From Frankineae bacterium MT45 (GTDB lineage: Bacteria > Actinomycetota > Actinomycetes > Mycobacteriales > Jatrophihabitantaceae): a DNA stretch of 64,000 nt. Below are positions 45,261-53,911 of the stretch, in pieces. The stretch spans positions 1,364,001 through 1,428,000 of the forward strand of contig LT629697.1 of NCBI GenBank assembly GCA_900100325.1. Reading direction: 5' to 3'. The number at the start of each line of letters is the position of its first letter. The first letter of the stretch is position 1. The translations under genes were made by a program, and so were the position numbers. The notes beneath the pieces are model-generated. The model had not been told where the DNA came from. It did no database searches and saw only the letters and a list, made by a program, of their open reading frames with translations.

Positions 45261-45368
45261 GGGATGAAGGGAGCGCCGCTGTCAGCCAGCGGCAATGCGG
45301 GCGGACGGTGCCGCGCGAGCGACGGGGTAGTTCTCCGAGCGGCAGTTGGCTACGCCGGCGGCAGGTGG

Positions 45369-46055
45369 TTACGCGAAGACGGCGAACCAGATCGCGATGT
45401 AGTGGCAGATCGCGGCGAAGAGCGTGAAGAGGTGGAAGAGCTCGTGGAAGCCGAAGGTCTTCGGGGCCGGGTTGGGGCGCTTCGTGGCGTAGATGACCGC
45501 GCCGAGGGAGTAGAAGAGGCCGCCGACGAGGACGAGGACGAGGGTGGCCGCGCCGCCCTTATGGAGCAGGTCGGGGACCACGAAGATCGCTACCCAGCCG
45601 AGGGCGATGTAGGTCGGGGCCGAGAGCCAGCGTGGATGCCCCGGCCAGAACCACTGCAGGCCGACGCCGACCAGCGCGCCGCTCCACACCACGACCAGCA
45701 TCATGATGGCCGTGTCGCGCGGCATGGTGAGCAGCGAGATCGGCGTGTACGTGCCGGCGATGAAGATGAAGATCATCGAGTGGTCGAGGCGCTTCCAGGT
45801 GCGCAGCGCAGCCGGTGACCAGCGGCCCCGGTGGTAGAAGGCCGAGATCCCGAAGAGGCCGGTGACGGTCAGCGCGTAGAGCGAGGTCGACCAGCCGGCC
45901 AGTGGACCGCGGAGGGCGGCGGCTACCGCAACCAGCACCACGCCGGTGGCGATCGAAGTGCCGGCGGCGTACGCGTGAAACCAGCCGCGCAGTCGAGGCT
46001 TGACGAGCGGCGCGACGATAGCCGGCGCGGGAGCAGCTGAGCCCATCGCTGTCAT
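45369..46055 (-). CDS. Hemolysin III/PAQR-family membrane protein
   Basis: 228 aa. Seven-TM PAQR-like protein (TrhA/YqfA group, Rv1085c-like). Conserved residues: ALTVTGLFGISAFYHRGRWS, RTWKRLDHSMIFIFIAGTYTP and HELFHLFTLFAAICHY, which carry the histidines of the putative zinc site. In E. coli TrhA affects membrane energy homeostasis; hemolytic activity is not implied. ATG at 46055 chosen, since the longer in-frame start lies over the divergent cis-prenyltransferase promoter. Confidence 0.88.
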   Translation of the reverse strand: MTAMGSAAPAPAIVAPLVKPRLRGWFHAYAAGTSIATGVVLVAVAAALRGPLAGWSTSLYALTVTGLFGISAFYHRGRWSPAALRTWKRLDHSMIFIFIAGTYTPISLLTMPRDTAIMMLVVVWSGALVGVGLQWFWPGHPRWLSAPTYIALGWVAIFVVPDLLHKGGAATLVLVLVGGLFYSLGAVIYATKRPNPAPKTFGFHELFHLFTLFAAICHYIAIWFAVFA

Positions 46056-46153
46056 ACCGCAGACGCTACCGGTCAGCACCTCGTCACGAAATGTGATGCT
46101 CAGCGCGATCGCAGATTCTCCGCGCATTCCTAACAGCGATATGCTCGGCAGCT

Positions 46154-46921
46154 GTGGGGTTACGCGACGCCGTCTACTCGGTCTACGAGCGCCGGCTGCG
46201 CGCCCATCTGCAGGGTCGCCCGATTCCCAAGCACGTCGCCGTCATGCTCGACGGCAACCGTCGCTGGGCCCGGGCCGCCGGCTTCACCGACGTCAATCAC
46301 GGGCATCTCGAGGGTGCCCGGCGCATCAACGACCTCCTCGAATGGTGCACCGAAGCCGGCGTCGAGCACGTCACTCTCTGGCTGCTCTCAACCGACAACC
46401 TCACCCGTCCGGACGACGAGCTCCAGCCGCTGCTCTCGATCATCGAGGGGGTAGCCACCGAGCTGGCCGGCGACGGTCAGCACTGGCGCCTGACGGTGGT
46501 TGGCGCGCTCGACCTCCTCCCAGAGCGGACCTCGGCGGCGCTGAAGTCGGCCGAGGAGCGCACCGCCCACCGCGACGGGCTCCGGGTAAACATCGCCGTC
46601 GGCTACGGAGGTCGCCGCGAGATCGCCGACGCGGTCCGTTCGCTGCTGCAGGAGCAGGCGGCGGCCGGTACCTCGATCGAGGAGCTGGCCGAGGTGATCG
46701 ACGTCGAGCACATCGCCGACCACCTCTACACGGCCGGCCAGCCGGACCCCGATCTGGTGATCCGTACCTCCGGTGAGCAGCGCCTCTCAGGCTTCCTGCT
46801 CTGGCAGTCGGCGCACTCCGAGTTCTACTTCTGTGACGCGCTCTGGCCCGATTTTCGGCGGGTCGACTTCCTGCGAGCGCTGCGTGATTACGGTCTGCGT
46901 CAGCGCCGTTACGGCAGCTAA
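46154..46921 (+). CDS. cis-prenyltransferase (UppS family)
   Basis: 255 aa. Condenses isopentenyl diphosphate with an allylic diphosphate to make a Z-prenyl diphosphate. Motifs: VAVMLDGNRRWARAAG (catalytic Asp), GARRINDLLEWC, and the C-terminal RTSGEQRLSGFLLWQSAHSEFYF. From gene order it matches Rv1086, the short-chain Z,E-farnesyl diphosphate synthase, and not the long-chain Rv2361c type. So it probably supplies the starter for polyprenyl phosphate carriers used in wall synthesis. The start codon is GTG (VGLRDAVYSVYE). Confidence 0.92.
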   Translation: MGLRDAVYSVYERRLRAHLQGRPIPKHVAVMLDGNRRWARAAGFTDVNHGHLEGARRINDLLEWCTEAGVEHVTLWLLSTDNLTRPDDELQPLLSIIEGVATELAGDGQHWRLTVVGALDLLPERTSAALKSAEERTAHRDGLRVNIAVGYGGRREIADAVRSLLQEQAAAGTSIEELAEVIDVEHIADHLYTAGQPDPDLVIRTSGEQRLSGFLLWQSAHSEFYFCDALWPDFRRVDFLRALRDYGLRQRRYGS

Positions 46922-47213
46922 ACCGCTTTGCCAGGCTTGACGCTCGTCCAGCAAATCAAAGCCCGTTCAACGTTAGTTTCGTCACCTGCGTGTTAACGCG
47001 CACAGACTGCAGAACCGACGTAACGTTCTCGTTGGTGGCACCGGCCCATCCGGTCCACTCCGGGAGGTCCCGCAACGGTGGTTATGACCAGCGAAGGGGC
47101 CGGACGTGCCCCCGCGGTCTGGGTGACCACGGGGAAGAGTCGCTACTTGCAGCGCGGCGACCGGGACGTCCGGATTCCAACACCTGAGGTCACACCCATC
47201 CCTGGAGTGCGTC
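46922..47213 (+). promoter_or_regulatory. Long structured leader of phoH2
   Basis: 292 bases with no convincing standard gene. Several hairpins are visible: AACGTTA/TAACGTT (46969-46975, 47021-47027), ACCGG/CCGGT (47040-47054), CCCGCGGTC/GACCACGGG (47111-47133), GTCGC/GCGAC (47139-47161) and CCGG/CCGG. A TTGACG (46937-46942) may be a -35 box. A small frame (47078/47084-47278) overlaps the start of phoH2. Could be an mRNA leader or a small toxin-antitoxin-like element; no known riboswitch class was recognised. Confidence 0.5.
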
Positions 47214-48593
47214 ATGAGTGCTGTCCACGAACCCAATGGCGGAGCCGAGCAAGGACCCGCCAGCCCGTCCGCCACTGAAGAATTCCCGGTCAAGACGTTC
47301 GTTCTTGACACGTCGGTTCTCCTCTCCGACCCGGGTGCTCTTGGACGGTTCGCCGAACACCAAGTGGTGCTCCCGCTCGTCGTCATCAGCGAGTTGGAAG
47401 GCAAGCGAGATCACCCCGAACTCGGCTGGTTCGCCCGTCAGACCCTGCGCGCACTCGACGAACTCCGCATCAAGCACGGACGCCTCGACGCCCCCATCCC
47501 GATCGGCGCCGACGGTGGGACGCTGCGGGTCGAGCTGAACCACTCCGACCTCTCCACGCTCCCGGCCGGCTTCCGGATCGACTCCAACGACTCGCGGATC
47601 CTGGCTGTCTGCATGAACCTCGCCGTGGACGGCCACGACGTGACCCTGGTCAGCAAGGACATGCCGCTGCGGGTGAAGGCGGCGTCCGTGGGCCTGGCCT
47701 CGGACGAGTACCGCACGAGCCTGGCCGTCGACTCCGGCTACACCGGCATGAGCGAGCTCGAAGTCGGGGTGGACGTCGTGGACGCCCTCTACGACGGCGA
47801 GCGACTGCCGATGGCCGAGCGCGAAGACCTCCTCGCGGCCGCTGACCTGCCCGTCCACTCCGGCATCGTGCTGCACTCGGCGCGGGGCTCGGCACTGGCC
47901 CGGGTCACCCCGGAGAAGTCCCTGCGACTGGTCCGCGGTGACCGTGAGGCCTTCGGGCTGCACGGACGCTCGGCCGAGCAGCGAGTCGCGCTGGACCTGC
48001 TGCTGGACCCCGAGGTCGGCATCGTCTCCCTGGGCGGACGGGCCGGTACCGGCAAGTCCGCGCTGGCCCTCTGCGCCGGGCTCGAGGCCGTCATGGAGCG
48101 CCGCGCCCACAAGCGGGTCGTCGTCTTCCGCCCCCTCTACGCGGTCGGCGGCCAGGATCTGGGGTACCTGCCGGGGAACGAGAACGAGAAGATGGGGCCG
48201 TGGGCGCAGGCCGTCTTCGACACCCTCGGCGCGCTGGTGAGCGGCGAGGTGATGGAGGAGATCCTCGACCGCGGGATGATCGAGGTGCTGCCACTGACCC
48301 ACATCCGCGGCCGCTCCCTGCACGACGCGTTCGTGATCGTGGATGAGGCACAGTCCCTGGAGCGCAACGTTCTGCTGACGGTGCTCTCCCGCATCGGCCA
48401 GGGTTCCCGGGTCGTGCTCACCCACGACGTCGCTCAGCGCGACAACCTGCGCGTCGGTCGCCACGACGGCATCGCGGCGGTGATCGAGGCGCTGCGCGGG
48501 CACCCGCTCTTCGCGCACGTCACGCTCACCCGCTCCGAGCGCTCGCCGATCGCCGCCCTGGTCACCGAGATGCTGGAGGACCTGCCGCTGTAG
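47214..48593 (+). CDS. phoH2: PhoH2 (PIN domain plus PhoH helicase)
   Basis: 459 aa. N-terminal PIN ribonuclease domain (about 23-150: [41 protein letters not shown], acidic catalytic residues) fused to a PhoH AAA-like ATPase (about 245-455: [14 protein letters not shown] Walker [12 protein letters not shown] Walker [12 protein letters not shown]). It acts as an RNA helicase plus RNase; in mycobacteria Rv1095 is paired with a small upstream gene, phoAT. ATG at 47214 has GGAG 8-11 bases upstream. The leader is described separately. Confidence 0.92.
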   Translation: MSAVHEPNGGAEQGPASPSATEEFPVKTFVLDTSVLLSDPGALGRFAEHQVVLPLVVISELEGKRDHPELGWFARQTLRALDELRIKHGRLDAPIPIGADGGTLRVELNHSDLSTLPAGFRIDSNDSRILAVCMNLAVDGHDVTLVSKDMPLRVKAASVGLASDEYRTSLAVDSGYTGMSELEVGVDVVDALYDGERLPMAEREDLLAAADLPVHSGIVLHSARGSALARVTPEKSLRLVRGDREAFGLHGRSAEQRVALDLLLDPEVGIVSLGGRAGTGKSALALCAGLEAVMERRAHKRVVVFRPLYAVGGQDLGYLPGNENEKMGPWAQAVFDTLGALVSGEVMEEILDRGMIEVLPLTHIRGRSLHDAFVIVDEAQSLERNVLLTVLSRIGQGSRVVLTHDVAQRDNLRVGRHDGIAAVIEALRGHPLFAHVTLTRSERSPIAALVTEMLEDLPL

Positions 48594-48605
48594 ACGCCGA
48601 TCGAC

Positions 48606-48653
48606 GATCGGGTGCTGAACTGAGGCGAATACCGCAGAGTTCAGCACCCGATC
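48606..48653 (+). terminator. Perfect 16-bp inverted repeat between phoH2 and bioF
   Basis: GATCGGGTGCTGAACT and AGTTCAGCACCCGATC are perfect complements with a 16-nt loop. It lies 13 bp after phoH2 and 35 bp before the bioF ATG. It would form a strong hairpin and probably ends phoH2 transcription or insulates the biotin operon, though no T run follows. Confidence 0.65.
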
Positions 48654-48687
48654 CGGCCGCTCCGGCCGCGTCTGCAAAACTCGCGGG

Positions 48688-49827
48688 ATGGCCGTCGACC
48701 CGCTCGCCCGACTGCGTGAGGCACTTGCCGAGCGCGATGCGGCCGGGTTGCGCCGCCGGCTGCGCCCCCGCCAAATCGACGACGACCTCCTGGACCTGGC
48801 CAGCAATGACTACCTCGGCCTGGCCCGGGACAAGCGGGTCATCGACGCCGCGGTGGCGGCAACGCTGCGCTGGGGCGCCGGCAGTACCGGGTCGCGCCTG
48901 GTCACCGGGACGACCCAGCTGCATCAGGACTTCGAGGCCGAGCTGGCCGACTTCACGGCGGCGCAGGCGGCGCTCTGCTTCTCCTCGGGTTATCTGGCCA
49001 ACCTCGGCGTGCTCACCGCCCTCGGCGGCGCGGACGTCACCATCGTCTCCGACGCGACCAACCACGCCTCCCTCATCGACGCCTGCCGGCTCAGCGGCTC
49101 CGCGGTCTCGGTCGTCGCGCACGCCGACCCGCTCGCGGTGGCCGCCGCGTTGGAGCGGGCCGAGACCGAACACGTCCTGGTCGTCACCGACGCGGTCTTC
49201 TCGGTCGACGGCGATCTGGCTCCACTGCGCGAACTGCACGCGCTGACTCGGGCTCGGGGCGGGCTGCTCGTCGTCGACGAGGCGCACTCGCTCGGCGTGG
49301 TCGGCGACGGTGGAACCGGCGCGGTGGTGGCGGCCGGGCTTGCCGCCGAGCCCGACATCGTCCGGACGGTCACCCTCTCAAAGTCGCTCGGGTCTCAGGG
49401 CGGTGCCGTGCTCGGCTCGGTCGAGGTGATCGACGCGCTGATCAACACGGCCCGTTCGTTCATCTTCGACACCGGGCTGGCTCCGTCCTCCGTCGGGGCG
49501 TCGCAGGCCGCGCTGCAGGTGCTGCGCGAGGAGCCGTCGCTGGCCGCCGCTGCCCGGGGCAACGCGTCGACACTGGCCGCCCTAGCCGCCCCGTACAGCG
49601 TGAAGGCGGCGACGCCGGCGGCCGCGGTTGTGCCGGTTTTTCTTGGGGATTCCCTCCGTGCGCTCGACGCGGCGCAGCAGTGCCTGGCGGCCGGTCTGCG
49701 GGTCGGCTGCTTCCGTCCACCGTCGGTACCGAGCGGCCGGGCCTGCCTGCGCCTCACCGCCCGGGCCGACCTCACCGACGAGCAGTTGCAGCGGGTGGGC
49801 GCGGTGCTTCAGGACGTCCTCGGGTGA
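48688..49827 (+). CDS. bioF: 8-amino-7-oxononanoate synthase
   Basis: 379 aa PLP enzyme that condenses pimeloyl-thioester with L-alanine, the first committed step of biotin ring assembly. Fold-type I motifs: DLASNDYLGLARD, STGSRLVTGTTQLH, DEAHSLGV and the PLP-lysine loop VTLSKSLGSQGG. The stop overlaps the GTG of bioD by 4 bp. Operon order bioF-bioD-bioB-bsaP; no bioA is seen nearby, so that step is elsewhere. Confidence 0.93.
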   Translation: MAVDPLARLREALAERDAAGLRRRLRPRQIDDDLLDLASNDYLGLARDKRVIDAAVAATLRWGAGSTGSRLVTGTTQLHQDFEAELADFTAAQAALCFSSGYLANLGVLTALGGADVTIVSDATNHASLIDACRLSGSAVSVVAHADPLAVAAALERAETEHVLVVTDAVFSVDGDLAPLRELHALTRARGGLLVVDEAHSLGVVGDGGTGAVVAAGLAAEPDIVRTVTLSKSLGSQGGAVLGSVEVIDALINTARSFIFDTGLAPSSVGASQAALQVLREEPSLAAAARGNASTLAALAAPYSVKAATPAAAVVPVFLGDSLRALDAAQQCLAAGLRVGCFRPPSVPSGRACLRLTARADLTDEQLQRVGAVLQDVLG

Positions 49828-50588
49828 GCATCCTCATCGTCACCGGCACCGGTACCGACGTCGGTAAGACGGTCGCGACGGCCGCGCTGACCAGCCTGGC
49901 CTCTGCGCAGGGCAAGTCGGTGGCCGTGGTGAAGCCGGTGCAGACGGGGTTGGCGGCCGGCGAGCCGGGCGACCTGGCCGAGATCAGCCGCGTCTCCGGC
50001 TGCGGTGACACCTTCGAGTTCAGCCGCTTCCCGGACCCGCTCTCACCGCAGGCGGCGGCGCGCTGCAGCAACCGCCCCGCACTCTCCCTGGACGAGGCGG
50101 CGACCCGGGTCCGGGCGCTCGAAGCTCGTTTCGATCAGGTGATCGTCGAGGGGGCCGGTGGCCTGCTCGTCTCCTTCGCCCAGCCGCAGTGGACACTCCT
50201 CGACCTGGCCCGTGAACTTCAGGCGCCGGTGGTCGTCGTCGCGCTGGGCGGTCTCGGCACCATGAACCACACCGCGCTGACGCTGCGGGCCCTCGACGGC
50301 CACCCCTGTGCCGGTGTGCTCATCGGGCGCTGGCCGGCCGACCCGGATCTGGCCAGTCGCTGCAACGTCACCGATCTGACGGAGCTCGCGAATGCGCAGA
50401 GCGAACACGGGCTCATCGGTGCGCTCCCGGACGGACTCATCGCCACGGTGGAGTCGCTGGGGCGACGCGGTGTGCCGGGCGAGGACGGCGTGGTGGAAGA
50501 ATTCGTTTCGGTAGCGCGGACGTCCCTCTCGCCGGCCTTCGGTGGAGAGTTCGACATCCGCGACTTTGTCGTGAAATGGGGACGGTAG
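49824..50588 (+). CDS. bioD: Dethiobiotin synthetase
   Basis: 254 aa. Forms the ureido ring of dethiobiotin from 7,8-diaminononanoate, CO2 and ATP. Walker A-like [12 protein letters not shown] at the start, VVKPVQTG (about 33) and VEGAGGLLV (about 110) match. GTG 49824 gives the usual N-terminus [14 protein letters not shown]; longer in-frame starts lie inside bioF. It is followed 4 bp later by bioB. The C-terminal 40 aa diverge from the standard family. Confidence 0.92.
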   Translation: MSILIVTGTGTDVGKTVATAALTSLASAQGKSVAVVKPVQTGLAAGEPGDLAEISRVSGCGDTFEFSRFPDPLSPQAAARCSNRPALSLDEAATRVRALEARFDQVIVEGAGGLLVSFAQPQWTLLDLARELQAPVVVVALGGLGTMNHTALTLRALDGHPCAGVLIGRWPADPDLASRCNVTDLTELANAQSEHGLIGALPDGLIATVESLGRRGVPGEDGVVEEFVSVARTSLSPAFGGEFDIRDFVVKWGR

Positions 50589-50592
50589 ATCA

Positions 50593-51597
50593 ATGACGGA
50601 TATCCTGGCCGACATTCTCGGGTTGGCTCGTGAGCAGGTGCTGGAACAGGGCATCGGCCTGAGCCAGGAGCAGGCGCTCGAGTGCCTGCAACTCCCCGAT
50701 GACCGAGTGGACGCGCTGCTGGACCTGGCCCATGAGGTGCGGGTCAAGTGGTGCGGTGATGAGGTCGAGGTCGAGGGCATCGTCTCGCTGAAGACCGGCG
50801 GCTGCCCGGAGGACTGCCACTTCTGCTCCCAGTCGGGCGTCTTCGACTCACCGGTCCGGTCGGCCTGGCTGGACATCCCGTCTCTAGTCCGGGCCGCTCG
50901 CGAGACCGCGGCCACCGGCGCCAGTGAGTTCTGCATCGTGGCCGCCGTCCGTGGACCGGATGAGCGACTGATGAAGCAGGTCCGAGACGGCGTCGCCGCG
51001 ATCCAGGCCGAGGTCGACATCAACGTGGCCTGCTCGCTGGGCATGCTCACCCAGGAGCAGGTCGACGAGCTGGCCTCGATCGGGGTGCACCGCTACAACC
51101 ACAATCTTGAGACGGCCCGCTCGTACTTCCCGTCCGTGGTCACCACCCACTCCTTCGACGAGCGCATCAACACGTGCGAGATGGTGCGGGCGGCCGGAAT
51201 GGAACTCTGCTGCGGCGGGATCGTCGGTATGGGCGAGACCCTGGAGCAGCGGGCCGAGTTCGGGGCCCAGTTGGCTGCCCTGGCGCCGGATGAGGTGCCG
51301 CTGAACTTCCTGAACCCGCGCCCGGGCACCCCGTTCGGCGAGCAGGAGCCGATGTCGGCCACCGACGCGCTGCGGGCCGTCGCCACCTTCCGGCTGATGA
51401 TGCCGCGCACCATCCTGCGCTTCGCCGGCGGCCGCGAGATCACCCTCGGGGACCTCGCCGAGCGTGGTGTGCGCGGCGGCGTGAACGCCGTGATCGTCGG
51501 GAACTACCTGACCACGCTGGGGCGGCCGGCCGGGGAAGACCTGGCCATGCTCTCGGACCTCAAGATGCCGATCAAGGCGCTGGCCAAGAATCTGTGA
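50593..51597 (+). CDS. bioB: Biotin synthase
   Basis: 334 aa radical-SAM enzyme that inserts sulfur into dethiobiotin. The CX3CX2C motif [14 protein letters not shown] binds the 4Fe-4S cluster, and the C-terminal LRFAGGRE stretch includes the arginine ligand region of the second cluster. Other motifs: [12 protein letters not shown] and GGIVGMGET. The normal length is kept. The gene is followed directly by bsaP. It is the end-point of the bio operon. Confidence 0.97.
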   Translation: MTDILADILGLAREQVLEQGIGLSQEQALECLQLPDDRVDALLDLAHEVRVKWCGDEVEVEGIVSLKTGGCPEDCHFCSQSGVFDSPVRSAWLDIPSLVRAARETAATGASEFCIVAAVRGPDERLMKQVRDGVAAIQAEVDINVACSLGMLTQEQVDELASIGVHRYNHNLETARSYFPSVVTTHSFDERINTCEMVRAAGMELCCGGIVGMGETLEQRAEFGAQLAALAPDEVPLNFLNPRPGTPFGEQEPMSATDALRAVATFRLMMPRTILRFAGGREITLGDLAERGVRGGVNAVIVGNYLTTLGRPAGEDLAMLSDLKMPIKALAKNL

Positions 51598-51601
51598 TCC
51601 G

Positions 51602-51790
51602 GTGAGCATCCGCTACTGCGACCGGTGCGGTGAGGAACTCGCAGCCGGGCCGCATGCGACCTGCGCGCAGGCCCGCGAGCTGGAACCGCCGCGTTTCTGC
51701 GGACACTGCCGGCGACGGATGGTAGTGCAGGTGACGCCCACCGGCTGGAGTGCCCGCTGCGTCGAGCACGGCGAAGTCACCTCCGCCTGA
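51602..51790 (+). CDS. bsaP: Biotin synthase auxiliary protein BsaP
   Basis: 62 aa, four bases after bioB. A small Cys-rich protein: [16 protein letters not shown] then [10 protein letters not shown] and a late Cys in ARCVEHGEV, so at least two C-x2-C pairs. Actinobacterial BioB of this type has been reported to depend on such an adjacent protein (BsaP, Rv1590), thought to supply sulfur or stabilise an FeS cluster; the metal content here is inferred. GTG start. It is easily missed because of its size. Confidence 0.8.
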   Translation: MSIRYCDRCGEELAAGPHATCAQARELEPPRFCGHCRRRMVVQVTPTGWSARCVEHGEVTSA

Positions 51791-52118
51791 GGCCTACGTT
51801 CGCCACCCGCATCGCCTCGTAGGCCCTGTCCTGGGCGGCATCGAGCTGCACCGTGTAGTCGGGGAGATCGTTTCGAATGCGACCCATGATCCGCCGTTCG
51901 AGAATCTCGCCGGATTTTTCGGCGACTCGCACGATCCCGAACTCGGTCTGCATCCCGTTCGCCACCGCGCGGGTATCCACGCACCAGACCGACGGTTGCA
52001 GGCTGACGTCCTTCTCGCTCGGGTCGTTGCGGGCCGCGACCCACCGGTAGACGATCACCAGGAAGAGTACGAAGAGTCCAAGCCCGATGATGAGGTCGGC
52101 GAGCAGACGTACGGCCAT
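51777..52118 (-). CDS. Single-TM membrane protein
   Basis: 113 aa. One N-terminal transmembrane segment (about 5-26, [22 protein letters not shown]) and a cytosolic or extracellular helical tail without known motifs. Its stop codon overlaps bsaP on the opposite strand by 14 bp. It lies 8 bp from the SPFH gene's stop on the same strand and is probably co-transcribed with it. No function can be given. Confidence 0.6.
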   Translation of the reverse strand: MAVRLLADLIIGLGLFVLFLVIVYRWVAARNDPSEKDVSLQPSVWCVDTRAVANGMQTEFGIVRVAEKSGEILERRIMGRIRNDLPDYTVQLDAAQDRAYEAMRVANVGLRRR

Positions 52119-52126
52119 CGCTACTC

Positions 52127-53161
52127 CTACTTGGTCGGGATCGCTAGGTTGCTGTTGCCGGGCGCGTAGACCGTGATCCCGCTAGGGAGGGCCTTGGTGA
52201 CGTCGATCTGCGCGCAGACCGGGCAGGCCGCATACCCACGCTGTTTGGCCGCGTTGGCCTGCGCCTCGATCTGAGCGTTCTTCAGGTCGGCCTGGCTCTT
52301 GGAGACGGAGGCAAATGAAGCTTGGGCCTCGGAGATCGCAGCCTGCACCTTCGGGTCCAAGTCAACCTTGGCCAGATTGAAGTCCACGTTGCCGAGGTAC
52401 TGGCCGCCGAGCGTCCGGTTCAGGTCGGCCTGCAGTGAGCTGGAGATCTCCGCCTCGATCTTTCCGAGGTTTACGTTGCCGGCACCGATGGTCGAAGGAT
52501 CGATCGCGGTGGCGTTCTGGACCAGTGAGCAGGAGCTCACCAGATCCTGGCAGCGCACATCTCCGATGCTGGTACGCAGATCGTTGTTGATGACCGGTTC
52601 AACGATCTGGTCGAGAAAGCAGGAGAATCCAGCGTCGCCGTCCCAGATCGCCTTGGCGCCGCCGCCCGGGCAGTTGAAGGTACGGGTGCCGTAGGCGTTG
52701 TCGAAGGCCTTCAGCACGTCGTAGTTGCCATCGGCTCCGGGAGCGGTGTTGATCGTGAAGTACGCGGTGCCTTCGATCCCCACGCTGACGCCATCGGCGG
52801 TGGGCACGCTCACCGACTCGTTGCTGTCGGCGTTGGACGACGAGCTGATCGTGAAGAAGCGCTGGGAGGTCGGGTACTTGTGCAGCGTCGAGGCGTAGCC
52901 GATGTTGCTGCGACCGGAGGAGGCCGGCAGGACCTGTCGAATCTTGGTGTTGTCGAACGGGCCGCCATTGCGCACGATCGCAACATGGCCGCCATCGGTA
53001 CTCGCGAACGTCTCGTTCTGCCACACCAGGAAGGAGATCAATCCGATCACCAGCAACACCACGGCCCCAGCGATTGCGGTGGTGCGGCCGGGACTGCGAC
53101 GGTGGCCGGGCTCGTCCGGCTGCGCGTCCTTGCGACGGCCGAAGATACTGATGTTCGACAT
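52127..53161 (-). CDS. SPFH/band 7-domain membrane protein
   Basis: 344 aa. A basic N-terminus, one transmembrane segment (about 30-52, TAIAGAVVLLVIGLISFLVWQ) and an SPFH domain (about 55-250) of the stomatin/prohibitin kind, with a C-terminal helical coiled region (ISEAQASFASVSKSQADLKNAQ). A CPVC pair (AACPVCAQID, about 315) is unusual for the family. ATG at 53161 is chosen over an upstream in-frame ATG at 53227; AAAGG lies about 10 bases before it. It may scaffold membrane microdomains. Confidence 0.75.
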   Translation of the reverse strand: MSNISIFGRRKDAQPDEPGHRRSPGRTTAIAGAVVLLVIGLISFLVWQNETFASTDGGHVAIVRNGGPFDNTKIRQVLPASSGRSNIGYASTLHKYPTSQRFFTISSSSNADSNESVSVPTADGVSVGIEGTAYFTINTAPGADGNYDVLKAFDNAYGTRTFNCPGGGAKAIWDGDAGFSCFLDQIVEPVINNDLRTSIGDVRCQDLVSSCSLVQNATAIDPSTIGAGNVNLGKIEAEISSSLQADLNRTLGGQYLGNVDFNLAKVDLDPKVQAAISEAQASFASVSKSQADLKNAQIEAQANAAKQRGYAACPVCAQIDVTKALPSGITVYAPGNSNLAIPTK

Positions 53162-53286
53162 GAGGTGAAGCCTTTCCAGAGATCGTGCGCGCTGGGCGGA
53201 TGCGTCCTGCGGCAACGACAATCTCACATGAGAAAGGCTGTATAGCGGGAAAGGTGATGTACGAGATTCCCGGTGGCTTGCAGTGA

Positions 53287-53850
53287 CTACTGCGGGTTGG
53301 CTAACGCTGGCAGCCCGTCGATGCTGGTCGCGTTCCGCTCGCCGGCGTAGACGTCTTCGTAGTATTCGGCCGGCTTCTTCAGCTGGTGCAGATCGAGGAT
53401 GTCCCGGTCGGCGACGTACTCCATCTTTGGCACCGAGTAGCCGCAGGAGTCGGAGATGCGGTCGGTGTCGATGACGATGATCGAGCGCACCCCGAGGTCG
53501 CGCTCCTTGCCGAAGTGAGCGCGAAGTTCCGCGAACTCGGCCTCACCGGGCCGGATCACCCGTCCCCGTCCGTGCAGGCGGACGATCTTGGGCGGCCCGG
53601 AGAAGGCACAGAACATCACCACGATGCGACCGTTCTCCCGCAGATGCGCGATCGTCTCGGCGCCCGAGCCGAAGTAGTCGAGGTAGGCGACCCGGTTCGG
53701 GGCGAGGACGGCGAAGGTCCCGTCCATGCCCTTCGGCGAGACGTTGACGTGACCGTCGGCGGCCAGCGGCGCCGTCGAGACGAAGTAGACCGGCTGGGCG
53801 AGCATCCACTCACCCAGCCGCTGGTCGATCTCGCTGAAGGTCTTTCCCAT
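53287..53850 (-). CDS. Pyridoxamine 5'-phosphate oxidase-family (FMN/F420-binding) protein
   Basis: 187 aa split-barrel flavoprotein. Pattern: PVYFVSTAPLAADGHVNVSPKG, RVAYLDYFGSGAETIAHLRENGRIVVM, and IVRLHGRGRVI. It belongs to the PNPOx-like group that in actinobacteria often binds F420 or heme. The exact cofactor and substrate are unknown. The N-terminus MGKTFSEIDQRL is intact. It is not a canonical PdxH, as the PLP-specific C-terminus is not seen. Confidence 0.8.
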   Translation of the reverse strand: MGKTFSEIDQRLGEWMLAQPVYFVSTAPLAADGHVNVSPKGMDGTFAVLAPNRVAYLDYFGSGAETIAHLRENGRIVVMFCAFSGPPKIVRLHGRGRVIRPGEAEFAELRAHFGKERDLGVRSIIVIDTDRISDSCGYSVPKMEYVADRDILDLHQLKKPAEYYEDVYAGERNATSIDGLPALANPQ

Positions 53851-53911
53851 GCCTCCATGATCGCATCGAGCCGCCTTGCGATCGAGGCAATTGATCTCGG
53901 ATAGCGGAGCG

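Noticed and set aside
47211-47222. GTCATGAGTGC resembles the 5' end of SAM-IV riboswitches
   Set aside because: It covers the phoH2 start codon and lacks the following conserved GCCAGCGTCAAG-type sequence and stems, so it is a chance match.
48606-48653. Inverted repeat before bioF considered as a BirA or BioQ operator
   Set aside because: Neither the arm sequence nor the spacing fits the short palindromes I recall for these regulators; a 16-nt loop fits a terminator better.
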